NCBI RefSeq assembly: GCF_011752525.1 | Contig: NZ_VWXI01000001.1 | Location: forward strand, 310,001 to 374,000 | Length of the DNA stretch: 64,000 nucleotides | From: Pantoea sp. Cy-639 | GTDB taxonomy: Bacteria; Pseudomonadota; Gammaproteobacteria; Pseudomonadales; Pseudomonadaceae | Direction: 5' to 3' | Shown: positions 44,350 to 54,236 of the stretch, piece by piece | How positions within the stretch are numbered: the first letter of the stretch is position 1 | How the letters are laid out: each line of letters starts with the position of its first letter | Program-made: the position numbers and the translations under genes | The notes under the pieces: generated by a model | Database searches by the model: none | What the model was told of the DNA's origin: nothing | The model's input: the letters and a program-made list of their open reading frames with translations, nothing else

Positions 44350-45243
44350 ATGCTCAACTACCGTCAGTTGCATTACTTCTGGGCTGTAGCAAAGACCGGA
44401 AGCATCGCCCGCGCCAGCGAGCAACTGAACCTGACGCCGCAGACCATCAGCGGCCAGATCAGCCTGTTCGAGCAGACCTGGAACCTGGAGCTGTTCCAGC
44501 GTGTCGGCCGCCAGCTGGAGCTGACCGAGACCGGCCGCCAGGCCCTGGTCTATGCCGAGCAGATGTTCCAGCTCGGTGGAGAGCTGGAGGCGATGCTGCG
44601 TGCCGGGCCGCAGGAACAGATCCTGTTCCGCGTCGGGGTCGCCGATGTCGTGCCCAAATCCATCGTCTACCGCTTGCTGGCACCGACCATGGAGCTGGAA
44701 GACGTGCTGCGGATCAACTGCCGCGAAGACAAGCTCGAACGCCTGCTGGCCGACCTGGCGATCCAGCGCCTGGACCTGGTGATCTCCGACAGCCCCATGC
44801 CCGTCCACCTGGATATCAAGGGCTACAGTCAGAAGCTCGGCGAGTGCGGCCTGAGCTTTTTCGCCACCCCCGCGCTGGCCGCAGGGCTAGAGCAGCCCTT
44901 CCCCGCCTGCCTGAACGATGCCCCGTTGCTGATCCCCGGGCAGGAAACCGTGGTGCGCAGCCGCCTGCTGCGCTGGCTGGCCGAGGAGCAGGTACAGCCG
45001 CGGATCGTCGGCGAATTCGATGACAGCGCGCTGATGCAAGCCTTCGGCCAGTCCGGCAGCGGTATCTTCGTCGCCCCCAGCGTGATCGCCGAGGAGGTCT
45101 GCCGGCAGTATGGCGTCTGCCTGATCGGGCAGACCGAAGCGGTCAACGAGTCGTTCTATGCCATTTCGGTGGAGCGCAAGGTCAAGCACCCGGGGATCGT
45201 GGCGATCACCGAAGGTGCCCGGCGGGAGCTGTTCCACTGGTGA
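44350..45243 (+). CDS. nhaR: LysR-family regulator, NhaR-like
   Basis: 297-residue LysR-type regulator. The N-terminal winged helix (about 1-60) reads MLNYRQLHYFWAVAKTGSI, then ARASEQLNLTPQTISGQISLFE, the very text of the NhaR branch. The rest is the inducer-binding domain. NhaR activates sodium antiporter genes in E. coli; here nhaB is 10 kb away, so the regulon is not evident. The start at 44350 gives the canonical N-terminus; upstream in-frame codons lack a ribosome-binding site. Confidence 0.85.
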   Translation: MLNYRQLHYFWAVAKTGSIARASEQLNLTPQTISGQISLFEQTWNLELFQRVGRQLELTETGRQALVYAEQMFQLGGELEAMLRAGPQEQILFRVGVADVVPKSIVYRLLAPTMELEDVLRINCREDKLERLLADLAIQRLDLVISDSPMPVHLDIKGYSQKLGECGLSFFATPALAAGLEQPFPACLNDAPLLIPGQETVVRSRLLRWLAEEQVQPRIVGEFDDSALMQAFGQSGSGIFVAPSVIAEEVCRQYGVCLIGQTEAVNESFYAISVERKVKHPGIVAITEGARRELFHW

Positions 45244-45317
45244 TACGGGCCTGGGTGGGGGCAGGTGCGGGTCTATGGTAAAGTCACGCCCTTTCACGTA
45301 ACCGGATTGCGCTTCAC

Positions 45318-46529
45318 ATGACACCCATCCTCCGCCTGATCAACCGCACCGGCCTGGTGACGCAGATCTGCATCGGCCTGGCGGCCGGCATTCTCCTCGC
45401 CCTGTTCGCGCCGGCCGTGGCCCGTGACCTGGCGTTCCTCGGCAAGGTGTTCGTCAGCGCCCTGAAAGCCGTGGCACCGGTGCTGGTGTTCATCCTGGTG
45501 ATGGCCTCGATCGCCAACCATCGCCATGGCCAGGAAACCCATATCCGGCCGATCCTCTGGCTGTACCTGCTGGGCACCTTCGCCGCCGCGGCGGTGGCCG
45601 TGGTCGCCAGCATGCTGTTCCCCTCGCACCTGGTACTGACCACCGGCGAGGCCTCGCTGAGCGCTCCCGGCGGCATCGCCGAGGTCATGCAGAACCTGCT
45701 GCTCAGCGCCGTGGACAACCCCGTCAACGCCTTGCTCAACGCCAACTTCATCGGCGTGCTGACCTGGGCCATCGGCCTGGGCGTGGCCCTGCGCCATGCC
45801 GGCGAGACCACCCGCACCGTGGTCGAGGACCTGTCCAACGGCGTCACCCTGATCGTGCGCGTGGTGATCCGCTTCGCCCCACTGGGGATCTTCGGCCTGG
45901 TCAGCTCGACCCTCGCCCAGTCCGGCTTGAGCGCGCTGCTGGGCTACCTGCACCTGCTCGGCGTGCTGATCGGCTGCATGCTGTTCGTGGCCCTGGTGAT
46001 GAACCCGCTGATCGTGTTCTGGATGATCCGCCGCAACCCTTACCCGCTGACCCTGCTGTGCCTGCGCGAAAGCGGCATCACCGCATTCTTCACCCGCAGC
46101 TCGGCCGCCAATATCCCGGTCAACCTGGCACTGTCGGAGAAGCTCGGCCTGCACGAAGACACCTACTCGGTGTCGATCCCCCTGGGAGCGACCATCAACA
46201 TGGCCGGCGCGGCGACGACCATTACCGTGCTGACCCTGGCGGCGGTACACACCTTGGGCATCGCTGTCGATCTGCCGACCGCGGTACTGCTGAGTGTGGT
46301 GGCGGCGGTCTGCGCCTGCGGCGCCTCGGGCGTGGCCGGCGGCTCGCTGCTGCTGATCCCGCTGGCCTGCAGTCTGTTCGGCATCCCCAGCGAAATCGCC
46401 ATGCAAGTGGTCGCGGTCGGCTTCATCATCGGCGTCCTGCAGGATTCGGCGGAAACCGCGCTGAACTCGTCGACCGATGTGCTGTTCACCGCCGCTGCCT
46501 GCCAGGCCATGGAGCGGCGCGCCAGCTGA
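45318..46529 (+). CDS. sstT: Serine/threonine:sodium symporter SstT
   Basis: 403-residue inner-membrane transporter of the DAACS family importing Ser and Thr with sodium. Family signatures are [20 protein letters not shown], the re-entrant loop [14 protein letters not shown] and [20 protein letters not shown], plus a Ser-rich [14 protein letters not shown] motif. ATG 45318 is 74 bp after the nhaR-like gene. It ends at a large hairpin at 46536-46586. Confidence 0.95.
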   Translation: MTPILRLINRTGLVTQICIGLAAGILLALFAPAVARDLAFLGKVFVSALKAVAPVLVFILVMASIANHRHGQETHIRPILWLYLLGTFAAAAVAVVASMLFPSHLVLTTGEASLSAPGGIAEVMQNLLLSAVDNPVNALLNANFIGVLTWAIGLGVALRHAGETTRTVVEDLSNGVTLIVRVVIRFAPLGIFGLVSSTLAQSGLSALLGYLHLLGVLIGCMLFVALVMNPLIVFWMIRRNPYPLTLLCLRESGITAFFTRSSAANIPVNLALSEKLGLHEDTYSVSIPLGATINMAGAATTITVLTLAAVHTLGIAVDLPTAVLLSVVAAVCACGASGVAGGSLLLIPLACSLFGIPSEIAMQVVAVGFIIGVLQDSAETALNSSTDVLFTAAACQAMERRAS

Positions 46530-46535
46530 ACCTCA

Positions 46536-46586
46536 GCGCGGTTCAAGCCCGCTGCCACGCCCAGCGGCAGCGAGCTTGAACCGCGC
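46536..46586. terminator. Long two-tier hairpin after sstT
   Basis: The outer stem GCGCGGTTCAAGC (46536-46548) pairs perfectly with GCTTGAACCGCGC (46574-46586); an inner stem GCTGCC/GGCAGC sits at 46551-46556 and 46566-46571. It has no T-run. Its position suggests a transcription or mRNA-stability element. Confidence 0.6.
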
Positions 46587-46657
46587 AAACCCGACGATTG
46601 CTTAAGCCAGGTGTATTACCTAGGCTAGTGGCCTTTTCCTCGCAACGAGACAGGGCC

Positions 46658-47305
46658 ATGTCAGAACATGAAACCAGCGGCGAAGGCCGCTTCAGCAGCA
46701 TCGAGATCCGTGTGCTCGGCGCGCTGATCGAGAAGCAGGCCACCAGCCCGGAAACCTACCCCCTGACCCTCAATGCCCTGGTCCTGGCCTGTAACCAGAA
46801 GACCAGCCGCGAACCCGTCATGAACCTCTCCCCCGGCCAGGTCGGCCAGGCCCTGCGCACCCTCGAGGGCCAGGACATGACACGCCTGCAGATGGGCAGC
46901 CGCGCCGACCGCTGGGAGCATCGGATGGACAAGGCGCTGGAACTGGTGCCGGCACAGTTGGTGCTGATGGGACTGATGTTCCTGCGCGGCCCTCAGACCC
47001 TCAACGAGCTGCTGACCCGCAGCAACCGCCTGCACGACTTTGACGACACCGAACAGATCCAGCATCAGCTGGAGCGCCTGGTCTCACGCGGCCTGGCCCT
47101 GCACCTGCCGCGCCAGGCCGGCCAACGCGAAGACCGTTACACCCATGCCCTCGGTGATCCAGCGGAAATCGAGGCGATCCTCGCCGCACGCCAACAGGAA
47201 GGTGGTGCGCGCGGCAGCGCCGGCAGCGTATCGGAAGAGCGCATCGAAGCGCTGGAGGCGCGGATCGCCGCGCTGGAAGCTCGCCTGGCGCAGCTCGAGG
47301 GCTGA
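46658..47305 (+). CDS. YceH-type DUF480 protein
   Basis: 215-residue cytoplasmic protein made of two winged-helix domains, of the UPF0502/YceH family. Signature text includes [26 protein letters not shown] in two stretches, [13 protein letters not shown] and LMLRGPQT-like [14 protein letters not shown]. The C-terminus (about 185-215) is a short coiled coil ([18 protein letters not shown]). The function is unknown; the fold suggests DNA or protein contact. The start at 46658 follows the family N-terminus. Confidence 0.88.
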   Translation: MSEHETSGEGRFSSIEIRVLGALIEKQATSPETYPLTLNALVLACNQKTSREPVMNLSPGQVGQALRTLEGQDMTRLQMGSRADRWEHRMDKALELVPAQLVLMGLMFLRGPQTLNELLTRSNRLHDFDDTEQIQHQLERLVSRGLALHLPRQAGQREDRYTHALGDPAEIEAILAARQQEGGARGSAGSVSEERIEALEARIAALEARLAQLEG

Positions 47306-47306
47306 G

Positions 47307-47498
47307 TCAGGGCGACTCCGGATCGGGGAAGTTGCGACAGCTCTTGCGCTCGGCCAACTCCCGCTCCGTGGGGCGCTGGTCGACGAACACGGTACGACCG
47401 TCGGCGTAGATTTCCAGGTAGCCCCAGTGCAGGTCCTGCTCCTGCTGCCCGGGCTGAGGTGGGACTAACCACCAGGGTTCGCGGCTGATCAGGGTCAT
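47307..47498 (-). CDS. Small conserved-looking hypothetical protein
   Basis: 63-residue protein from ATG 47498, which follows GGAG by eight bases. It contains REPWWLVPPQPGQQEQDLHW and YADGRTVFVDQRPTERE in a compact, Trp-rich form with no signal peptide. It abuts yceH (convergent, 1 bp apart). A longer in-frame start at 47528 has a weaker context. No family recognised. Confidence 0.6.
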   Translation of the reverse strand: MTLISREPWWLVPPQPGQQEQDLHWGYLEIYADGRTVFVDQRPTERELAERKSCRNFPDPESP

Positions 47499-47550
47499 GG
47501 GCGTGGCTCCGGATTGGCGTGCACTCATGATAGCCCCTGGCGCCATGACG

Positions 47551-47620
47551 CCATCGCGGGGCAAGCCCCCCCCCCACGCCGAACACAACATGGCGTGGGA
47601 GCGGGCTTGCCCCGCGATGG
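47551..47620. repeat. REPIN (CGGGGCAAGCCC subfamily) with a C10 tract
   Basis: CCATCGCGGGGCAAGC (47551-47566) is answered by GCTTGCCCCGCGATGG (47605-47620), with CCCACGC/GCGTGGG pairing inside. A run of ten C (47566-47575) interrupts the left arm. It lies just beyond the ahpF stop and a near copy is at 50049-50107. Confidence 0.85.
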
Positions 47621-47627
47621 GCCGGAC

Positions 47628-49190
47628 TCAGGCTGGCGCCGAAGTGCGGATCAGGTGGTCGAAGGCTGCCAGCGAGGCCTTGGCCCCCTCGCCCACGGCG
47701 ATGACGATCTGCTTGTACGGCACCGTGGTCACGTCACCAGCGGCGAATACCCCCGGGATACTGGTCTGGCCCTTGGCGTCGACGATGATCTCGCCACGCG
47801 GCGACAGCTCGACGGTGCCCTTGAGCCAATCGGTATTCGGCAGCAGGCCGATCTGCACGAAGATGCCCTCCAGCGCCAGGTCATGGACCTGCTCGTTGGT
47901 ACGATCCTTGTAGCGCAGGCCAGTGACCTTCTCGCCATTGCCAAGCACTTCGGTGGTCAGGGCGCTGGTGATCACCTTGACGTTCGGCAGGCTGTGCAAC
48001 TTGCGCTGCAGCACGGCGTCGGCGCGCAACTGGCTGTCGAACTCGATCAGGGTCACCTGGGCGACGATACCGGCCAGGTCGATGGCCGCTTCCACGCCCG
48101 AGTTGCCGCCACCGATCACGGCCACGCGCTTGCCCTTGAACAAAGGGCCATCACAGTGCGGGCAGTAGGCCACGCCACGGGCGCGGTACTCCTGCTCGCC
48201 CGGTACATTCATTTCGCGCCAGCGGGCGCCGGTGGCGAGGATCACGGTCTTGGCCTTGAGCGAGGCACCGCCGGCCAGACGTACTTCGTGCAGACCGCCA
48301 TCGGTGGCCGGAATCAGCGCTTCGCCACGCTGCAGGTTCATGATATCGACGTCGTACTGCTTGACGTGCTCCTCCAGTGCCGTGGCCAGCTTCGGCCCTT
48401 CGGTCTCCTGCACCGAGATGAAGTTCTCGATCGCCAGGGTGTCGAGCACCTGGCCGCCGAAGCGCTCGGCAGCCACACCGGTGCGGATGCCTTTACGCGC
48501 GGCATAGATGGCCGCTGCTGCGCCAGCGGGACCACCGCCGACCACCAGCACGTCGAACGCGTCCTTGGCATTGATCTTCTCGGCCTGACGGGCCCCGGCA
48601 TTGGTGTCGAGCTTGCCGAGGATCTCCTCGAGCCCCATCCGGCCCTGGCCGAACACTTCACCGTTGAGGTAGATGCTCGGCACCGCCATGATCTTGCGGG
48701 CGTCGACTTCGTCCTGGAACAACGCGCCATCGATGGCCACATGGCGCACGTTGGGGTTGAGCACTGCCATCAGGTTCAGCGCCTGGACCACATCCGGGCA
48801 GTTCTGGCACGACAGCGAGAAATAGGTCTCGAAGGTGAATTCACCTTCCAGCCCCTGGATCTGTTCGATCACTTCGGCGCTGGCTTTGGAAGGGTGGCCG
48901 CCGACTTGCAGCAGCGCCAGCACCAGCGAGGTGAATTCGTGCCCCATGGGGATGCCGGCAAAGCGCAGGCTGATGTCGGCACCCGGGCGGTTCAGCGAGA
49001 ACGAAGGGCGACGGACATCGCTGCCATCCGCGCTGAAGGTAATGAGGTTCGACAGGCTGGCGATCTCCACCAGCAGGTCGTGCAATTCGCGGGACTTCGC
49101 GCCGTCGTCGAGGGAAGCAACGATCTCGATCGGCTGGGTGACCCGCTCCAGGTAGGTTTTCAGTTGCGATTTAAGCGTGGCGTCCAACAT
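47628..49190 (-). CDS. ahpF: Alkyl hydroperoxide reductase subunit F
   Basis: NADH-dependent disulfide reductase that recharges AhpC. The start at 49190 gives 520 residues, the AhpF length. The N-terminal double thioredoxin-like domain has the active CQNC near residue 125. The FAD/NADH domains show [17 protein letters not shown], the redox CPHC near 344 and an NADH-binding GGGNSG. It follows ahpC, but a terminator-like hairpin (49222-49253) lies between, so part of the ahpC transcription should stop before it. Confidence 0.97.
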   Translation of the reverse strand: MLDATLKSQLKTYLERVTQPIEIVASLDDGAKSRELHDLLVEIASLSNLITFSADGSDVRRPSFSLNRPGADISLRFAGIPMGHEFTSLVLALLQVGGHPSKASAEVIEQIQGLEGEFTFETYFSLSCQNCPDVVQALNLMAVLNPNVRHVAIDGALFQDEVDARKIMAVPSIYLNGEVFGQGRMGLEEILGKLDTNAGARQAEKINAKDAFDVLVVGGGPAGAAAAIYAARKGIRTGVAAERFGGQVLDTLAIENFISVQETEGPKLATALEEHVKQYDVDIMNLQRGEALIPATDGGLHEVRLAGGASLKAKTVILATGARWREMNVPGEQEYRARGVAYCPHCDGPLFKGKRVAVIGGGNSGVEAAIDLAGIVAQVTLIEFDSQLRADAVLQRKLHSLPNVKVITSALTTEVLGNGEKVTGLRYKDRTNEQVHDLALEGIFVQIGLLPNTDWLKGTVELSPRGEIIVDAKGQTSIPGVFAAGDVTTVPYKQIVIAVGEGAKASLAAFDHLIRTSAPA

Positions 49191-49221
49191 ACGGGCGATT
49201 CCTTTTTCAAAACTCGGATAC

Positions 49222-49253
49222 AAAAACGCCCAGGCGAGCTCGCCCGGGCGTTC
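49222..49253 (-). terminator. Intergenic terminator/attenuator between ahpC and ahpF
   Basis: On the minus strand AACGCCC-type arms (49225-49231 with 49246-49252) enclose the palindrome GGCGAGCTCGCC with one mismatch, and five U follow (49226-49222). It is a good rho-independent signal that would reduce ahpF relative to ahpC. Confidence 0.75.
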
Positions 49254-49315
49254 TTACGGGGCGGTGGGTAGTTCAGCTTTGGCGGCTATCCACCGCCCGC
49301 GACGTGCGCATCGGC

Positions 49316-49879
49316 TTAGATCTTGCCGACCAGGTCCAGCGACGGCGCCAGGGTGGCTTCGCCTTCTTTCCACTTGGCCGGGCAGACTTCGCCTGGGTGG
49401 GCAGCGACGTACTGGGCAGCCTTGACCTTGCGCAGCAGCTCGGTTGCGTCACGGCCGACACCACCGTCGTTCAGCTCGACGATCTTGATCTGGCCTTCCG
49501 GGTTGATCACGAAGGTACCGCGATCGGCCAGGCCGGCTTCTTCGATCAGCACGTCGAAGTTGCGCGAAATGACGTGGGTCGGGTCACCGATCAGTGGGTA
49601 CTGGATCTTGCCGATGGTGTCCGAGGTGTCATGCCAGGCTTTGTGGGTGAAGTGGGTGTCGGTGGACACGCCGTAGATCTCGACGCCCAGTTTCTGGAAC
49701 TCGGCGTAGTTGTCGGCCAGGTCACCCAGTTCGGTCGGGCAGACGAAAGTGAAGTCGGCTGGGTAGAAGAATACGACGGACCACTTGCCCTTGAGGTCGG
49801 CTTCGCTGACCTGGACGAACTCGCCCTTGTGGTAGGCGGTAGCGTTGAACGGTTTGACCTGGCTGTTGATGATTGGCAT
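49316..49879 (-). CDS. ahpC: Alkyl hydroperoxide reductase subunit C (2-Cys peroxiredoxin)
   Basis: Main scavenger of endogenous peroxide and organic hydroperoxides. The 187 residues have the peroxidatic Cys47 in [11 protein letters not shown] and the resolving Cys near 166 in [14 protein letters not shown] and the C-terminal helix are typical of the sensitive bacterial decamers. ATG 49879 follows GGAGCG. It is followed by ahpF after 125 bp containing a terminator. OxyR control is expected, but I could not find a convincing OxyR site in 49880-50040. Confidence 0.98.
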   Translation of the reverse strand: MPIINSQVKPFNATAYHKGEFVQVSEADLKGKWSVVFFYPADFTFVCPTELGDLADNYAEFQKLGVEIYGVSTDTHFTHKAWHDTSDTIGKIQYPLIGDPTHVISRNFDVLIEEAGLADRGTFVINPEGQIKIVELNDGGVGRDATELLRKVKAAQYVAAHPGEVCPAKWKEGEATLAPSLDLVGKI

Positions 49880-50048
49880 GAGAGACGCTCCTTCATGGGA
49901 TTGAAATCAGTTGACGGAGAGAATCCTAACCGCCAGTCCCGATAAAGGCTCATTGGCAAAGCTCATGCTGATGATTGGTTTTGGCTATAAGGCGGGATTA
50001 TTAATAGAAGGGATCGGGCTGAGCAAAGGATTGCGCGAGCCAAACGGC

Positions 50049-50107
50049 ATCGCGGGGCAAGCCCACTCCCACGCAGGGTTGGCGTGGGAGCAGGCTTGCC
50101 CCGCGAT
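50049..50107. repeat. REPIN (CGGGGCAAGCCC subfamily)
   Basis: ATCGCGGGGCAAGCC (50049-50063) and GGCTTGCCCCGCGAT (50093-50107) are perfect inverted copies enclosing a second pair, CCCACGC and GCGTGGG. The sequence is nearly that of 47551-47620 without the long C-run. It lies downstream of gor and upstream of ahpC. Confidence 0.88.
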
Positions 50108-50121
50108 CAGGCTCGGGCGGA

Positions 50122-51477
50122 TCAGCGGGTAGCGGTGCGCAGGGTGACGAACTCTTCGGCGGCAGTCGGGTGCACGCCAATGGTCTCGTCGAACTGCTGC
50201 TTGGTCGCCCCGGCCTTGAGGGCGATGCCCAGGCCCTGGATGATCTCGCCAGCGTCCGGCCCGACCATGTGGCAGCCCAGTACCTTGTCGGTCTCGGCAT
50301 CGACCACCAGCTTCATCAGGGTCTTCTCCTGGATGTCGGTGAGGGTCAGCTTCATGGCGCGGAAACGGCTCTCGAAGATCTGCACCTTGTGTCCGGCCTG
50401 CAGCGCCTGCTCTTCGCTCAGGCCCACCGTGCCAATTGGCGGCTGGCTGAACACTGCGGTGGGAATGTTCTGGTAGTCCACCGGACGATACTGCTCAGGC
50501 TTGAACAACCGACGGGCCACGGCCATGCCTTCGGCCAGCGCCACCGGGGTGAGCTGTACGCGACCGATCACATCGCCGATCGCCAGCACCGAAGGTTCGG
50601 TGGTGCGGTATTGCTCGTCGACGCGGATGAAGCCGCGCTCATCCAGCTCCACGCCGGTGTTCTCCAGCCCCAGGTTGTCCAGCATCGGCCGGCGACCGGT
50701 GGCGTAGAACACGCAGTCGGCGACCAGTTCGCGGCCGTCCTTGAGGGTGGCCTTCAGGCTGCCATCGTCGAGCTTGTCGATACGCTGGATATCGGCATTG
50801 AACTGCAGGTCCATGCCACGCTTTTCCAGCTCTTCCTTCAGGTGCGTGCGCACCGAGCCGTCGAAGCCACGCAGGAACAGGTCGCCGCGGTACAGCAGCG
50901 TGGTGTCGGCGCCCAGGCCCTGGAAGATCCCGGCGAACTCCACGGCGATGTAGCCTCCACCGACCACCAGCACGCGACGCGGCAGGTCCTTGAGGTAGAA
51001 CGCCTCGTTGGAGGTGATCGCCAGCTCCTTGCCCGGAATGTCCGGCACCTGTGGCCAGCCACCGGTGGCGATGAGGATGTGCTCGGCGGTGTAGCGCTGC
51101 CCCTCCACTTCCACTTCGTGCGCGCCGGTCATGCGGGCATGGCCGGTCAGCAGGGTCACCCCGCTGTTGACCAACAGGTTGCGGTAGATACCGTTGAGGC
51201 GCTCGATCTCGCGGTTCTTGTTGGCGATCAGGGTACCCCAGTCGAAGTGCCCCTCTTCCAAGGTCCAGCCGAAACCGGCAGCCTGTTCCAGTTCGTCGGC
51301 GACATGGGCGCCGTACACCAGCAGTTTTTTCGGCACGCAACCGACGTTGACGCAGGTACCACCGAGGTAGCGGCTCTCGGCCACCGCCACCTTGGCTCCG
51401 AAGCCCGCGGCGAAACGCGCCGCGCGCACACCGCCGGAACCGGCGCCAATCACGAACAGATCAAAATCGTAGGCCAT
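50122..51477 (-). CDS. gor: Glutathione-disulfide reductase
   Basis: FAD enzyme that reduces oxidised glutathione with NADPH. The 451 residues show FAD binding [11 protein letters not shown] (11-21) and the redox pair Cys42/Cys47 in [13 protein letters not shown]. The NADPH site is [13 protein letters not shown], and the C-terminal HPTAAEEFV supplies the active-site histidine. It stands between galU and the ahp genes and is probably transcribed alone. Confidence 0.97.
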   Translation of the reverse strand: MAYDFDLFVIGAGSGGVRAARFAAGFGAKVAVAESRYLGGTCVNVGCVPKKLLVYGAHVADELEQAAGFGWTLEEGHFDWGTLIANKNREIERLNGIYRNLLVNSGVTLLTGHARMTGAHEVEVEGQRYTAEHILIATGGWPQVPDIPGKELAITSNEAFYLKDLPRRVLVVGGGYIAVEFAGIFQGLGADTTLLYRGDLFLRGFDGSVRTHLKEELEKRGMDLQFNADIQRIDKLDDGSLKATLKDGRELVADCVFYATGRRPMLDNLGLENTGVELDERGFIRVDEQYRTTEPSVLAIGDVIGRVQLTPVALAEGMAVARRLFKPEQYRPVDYQNIPTAVFSQPPIGTVGLSEEQALQAGHKVQIFESRFRAMKLTLTDIQEKTLMKLVVDAETDKVLGCHMVGPDAGEIIQGLGIALKAGATKQQFDETIGVHPTAAEEFVTLRTATR

Positions 51478-51530
51478 GTATTCAGTCTCCTAGGCAGGCG
51501 CCCAGCATAGCGCCGTTGCTCGTCGCAAAC

Positions 51531-51554
51531 AAAAAAGCCACCCCGAAGGGTGGC
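51531..51554 (-). terminator. Rho-independent terminator after galU
   Basis: On the minus strand GCCACCC (51543-51537 complement) and GGGTGGC pair around a TTCG loop and are followed by six U (51536-51531). It lies between the galU stop and the gor start, so gor needs its own promoter. Confidence 0.9.
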
Positions 51555-51576
51555 TCCTTGAACCCGCAGTGGCGTA

Positions 51577-52416
51577 TCAGTACGCCTTGCCGGCCTTGTA
51601 GAAGTGTTCGAAGCAGAAGTTGGTCGCCTCGATGTAGCCTTCGGCGCCACCGCAATCGAAACGCTTGCCCTTGAACTTGTAGGCAATCACGTTGCCTTCG
51701 GCAGCCTGCTTCATCAGCGCGTCGGTGATCTGGATCTCGCCACCCTTGCCCGGTTCGGTCTGCTCGATCTTCTCGAAGATGTCCGGGGTCAGGATGTAGC
51801 GACCGATGATCGCCAGGTTCGACGGAGCGTCCTCGGGCTTCGGCTTCTCGACCATGGCGTCGACGCGGAAGATGCCGTCCTTGATCTCTTCACCGGCGAT
51901 GACGCCATACTTGTTGGTTTCCTGCGGGTCGACTTCCTGGATGGCGACGATCGAGCAGCGGTATTTCTTGTACAGCGCAACCATCTGCGCAAGCACACCT
52001 TCGCCTTCGAGGTTGACACACAGGTCGTCGGCCAGCACCACGGCGAACGGTTCGTCGCCGATCAGCGGACGGCCGGTGAGGATGGCATGACCCAGGCCTT
52101 TCATTTCGGTCTGGCGGGTATAGGAGAACGAGCACTCGTCGAGCAGGCGGCGGATGCCGACCAGGTATTTCTCCTTGTCGGTGCCCTTGATCTGGGTTTC
52201 CAGCTCATAGCTGATGTCGAAGTGGTCTTCCAGCGCGCGCTTGCCGCGGCCGGTGACGATGGAGATCTCGTTCAGACCAGCATCCAATGCTTCTTCAACG
52301 CCATACTGGATCAGTGGCTTGTTGACCACCGGCAGCATTTCCTTGGGCATGGCTTTGGTAGCAGGCAGGAAGCGGGTGCCGTAGCCGGCTGCCGGGAACA
52401 AGCATTTTTTGATCAT
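51577..52416 (-). CDS. galU: UTP--glucose-1-phosphate uridylyltransferase
   Basis: Makes UDP-glucose for LPS, exopolysaccharide and trehalose pathways. The start at 52416 gives 279 residues, the family size, with the nucleotide-binding FPAAGYGTRFLPATK at 7-21. VEEALDAGLNEISIVTGR, LADDLCVNLEG and the C-terminal KFKGKRFDCGG motifs are all present. An in-frame start five codons upstream is rejected on the family N-terminus. Confidence 0.97.
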   Translation of the reverse strand: MIKKCLFPAAGYGTRFLPATKAMPKEMLPVVNKPLIQYGVEEALDAGLNEISIVTGRGKRALEDHFDISYELETQIKGTDKEKYLVGIRRLLDECSFSYTRQTEMKGLGHAILTGRPLIGDEPFAVVLADDLCVNLEGEGVLAQMVALYKKYRCSIVAIQEVDPQETNKYGVIAGEEIKDGIFRVDAMVEKPKPEDAPSNLAIIGRYILTPDIFEKIEQTEPGKGGEIQITDALMKQAAEGNVIAYKFKGKRFDCGGAEGYIEATNFCFEHFYKAGKAY

Positions 52417-52624
52417 AAACGTCCTTAACAAGGGCTTAGCGTACGAAATTCGGCGCAGTCTAATCAGGCGGCGATCACCTTACAATGCCCCGCCCACACC
52501 TGGCCGATGCCATCATAGAGATATCTCAGTGTAGATAGTTCCGGGCAAGCGCAAATTTCACCTGCGCCTGGCGCTTTCACCCGGCCGATGTGGCCGCAGG
52601 TACCCACCTGCGACCACCTCTGCA

Positions 52625-53539
52625 TCACCCCCCGGTGCCCTGGCCGATCAGCACCCCGTCCACTTTCTGCCCATAGAGGTTGACCCCGTCGTTGGCATGG
52701 AACTTCTGCCGGGTCTTCTCGATGGAGCCCTCGACCAGGCGCGGATCCTGGGGGCGCTCATGGCGATTGACCCAGGCCGCCACGTCCCAGGCCTGCTGGT
52801 CGCTCAGGCTGCCAGGCTTGCCCAGCGGCATGTTGTACTTGATGAACGACGCGGCGGTGTTGATCCGGTGCATACCCGCACCCCAGTTGTAGGAATCCTT
52901 GCCCCACAACGGCGGCATCACGTACTCGCCGGCTACCTTCTGCCCTTCTCCGTCATTGCCGTGGCAGATCGCACATTGCGCCTGGTACACCTGCTGGCCT
53001 CGTTTCAGGTCATAGCCACTGGCAGGTTTCGGCACCTCCGGATAGCCACGCCCGGCGATCTCCACAGCGGTCGGAGCCTGGGTCGAGAGCCAGTAGGCAT
53101 AGACGCTCAGCGCCGTCATCTGTGGGCTGTCGGCCGCCGGCGGCTTGCCGTTCATGCTGAACTGGAAGCAGCCCTGGATGCGTTCGGCGAACGTGTTGAC
53201 CTTGTCGTTCTTCTTGCGATAGGCCGGATACATCGGGTAGGCGCCCCACAGCGGAGCGGAGTGCGCCAGGCGGCCCTGATCGAGGTGGCAGTTGCTGCAG
53301 TTCATGCCATTGCCGACCGCCTCGGGCATCAACCGACGGGTGTCGACGAACAGCGCATGGCCTTCGCGGATCATCTTGCCGAAGGCATTGTCGGGAATGC
53401 TGCTTTCCGCCGGCGGCACGAACTGCGGGGCGGCCTGGGCGTCGGGAACCTTGAGCTGGGACTGGTCTTCCATGGCGATAGGCGTCGCCTGGGCACTGCC
53501 CGTGGCGATCAGCAGCAGGGCTGGCATCAGGGTCTTCAT
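52625..53539 (-). CDS. tsdA: Thiosulfate dehydrogenase TsdA (diheme cytochrome c)
   Basis: Periplasmic diheme cytochrome that couples two thiosulfates to tetrathionate. The 304 residues have a Sec signal (cleavage near Ala18). Heme 1 is CSNCH (81-85) and heme 2 is CAICH (189-193). Cys124 in RIQGCFQFSMNG matches the unusual cysteine ligand of the TsdA active-site heme, which is the decisive feature against a generic cytochrome. The gene overlaps tsdB by 4 bp; the partner cytochrome is made first. A role in mixotrophic energy gain or detoxification is inferred. Confidence 0.88.
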   Translation of the reverse strand: MKTLMPALLLIATGSAQATPIAMEDQSQLKVPDAQAAPQFVPPAESSIPDNAFGKMIREGHALFVDTRRLMPEAVGNGMNCSNCHLDQGRLAHSAPLWGAYPMYPAYRKKNDKVNTFAERIQGCFQFSMNGKPPAADSPQMTALSVYAYWLSTQAPTAVEIAGRGYPEVPKPASGYDLKRGQQVYQAQCAICHGNDGEGQKVAGEYVMPPLWGKDSYNWGAGMHRINTAASFIKYNMPLGKPGSLSDQQAWDVAAWVNRHERPQDPRLVEGSIEKTRQKFHANDGVNLYGQKVDGVLIGQGTGG

Positions 53540-54186
53540 GGCTTGACCTCCTGGCGGGCCGAATGAGCGAAGTACTCGGCGATGGCCTTGACCTCGGCGT
53601 CGGTCATGGCCTTGGCCACATTGACCATCAACTGGTTCGGGTCATTGCTGCGACTGCCATCGCGCCAGGCATTGAGCTGGCCGGCCAGATAGGTGGCCGA
53701 CTGCCCGGCCAGGGGAGGAAAGTGCTCGCCGACACCACTGCCGCCCGGACCATGGCACTGCACACAGCCCGGAATCTGCCGGCTCCAGTCCCCGTAGAGT
53801 GCCAGGCGGGTGACCGGATCGCTGGCGATCTGCTGGCGACGCGTATCTGGCGCAGGATCGGCAGGCAATTTCGCCATGTAGGCACTGACCGCCTCGATCT
53901 CGCGGTCGTCCAGCGCCTTGGCCAGTGGCTCCATCACCGCCTGCTTGCGGCTGCCGCTGCGAAAGTCCTGCAATTGCTTGGCGAGGTAGCCGGCGGGCAG
54001 CCCGGCAAGTCGAGGGAAGCCGGCAGCATCGATGCCCTTGCCATCCGGACCATGGCAGCCCATGCAGGCCATGGCGGCGGGGTTCTGCCCGCCCTGGTTG
54101 AAGATTTTCTGGCCGTCGGCGCCATGCGCCGCGGGCCAGGCCAGGATCAGCAGGCTGCCGATCGTGACGCGACTGAGGGTTCTCAT
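53536..54186 (-). CDS. tsdB: Diheme cytochrome c TsdB (c4 type)
   Basis: 216-residue periplasmic cytochrome with two class I heme domains: CMGCH at 41-45 and CVQCH at 141-145, each with a downstream methionine ligand candidate. A signal peptide ends near residue 22. In other bacteria TsdB is the direct electron acceptor of TsdA, and its gene precedes tsdA as here. Without the neighbouring tsdA it would be called cytochrome c4, which remains the fallback name. Confidence 0.82.
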   Translation of the reverse strand: MRTLSRVTIGSLLILAWPAAHGADGQKIFNQGGQNPAAMACMGCHGPDGKGIDAAGFPRLAGLPAGYLAKQLQDFRSGSRKQAVMEPLAKALDDREIEAVSAYMAKLPADPAPDTRRQQIASDPVTRLALYGDWSRQIPGCVQCHGPGGSGVGEHFPPLAGQSATYLAGQLNAWRDGSRSNDPNQLMVNVAKAMTDAEVKAIAEYFAHSARQEVKP

Positions 54187-54206
54187 CAGATGGACTCCCT
54201 TTCCTT

Positions 54207-54236
54207 GTTATAAGCTTAGGCTCAAACGATATAAGC
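54207..54236 (-). promoter_or_regulatory. Tandem direct repeats in the tsdBA promoter
   Basis: Read on the minus strand, GCTTATATC (54236-54228) and GCTTATAAC (54215-54207) repeat in the same orientation 21 bp apart, i.e. two helical turns. They end 21 bp before the tsdB start codon. Such spacing is typical of AraC/XylS-family activator half-sites or of two dimers on one face. No regulator gene of that family is nearby. Confidence 0.45.

Noticed and set aside
49880..50040. OxyR binding site upstream of ahpC
   Set aside because: Scattered ATAG and CTAT tetranucleotides occur around 49985-50007, but not with the 7-bp spacing of the consensus.
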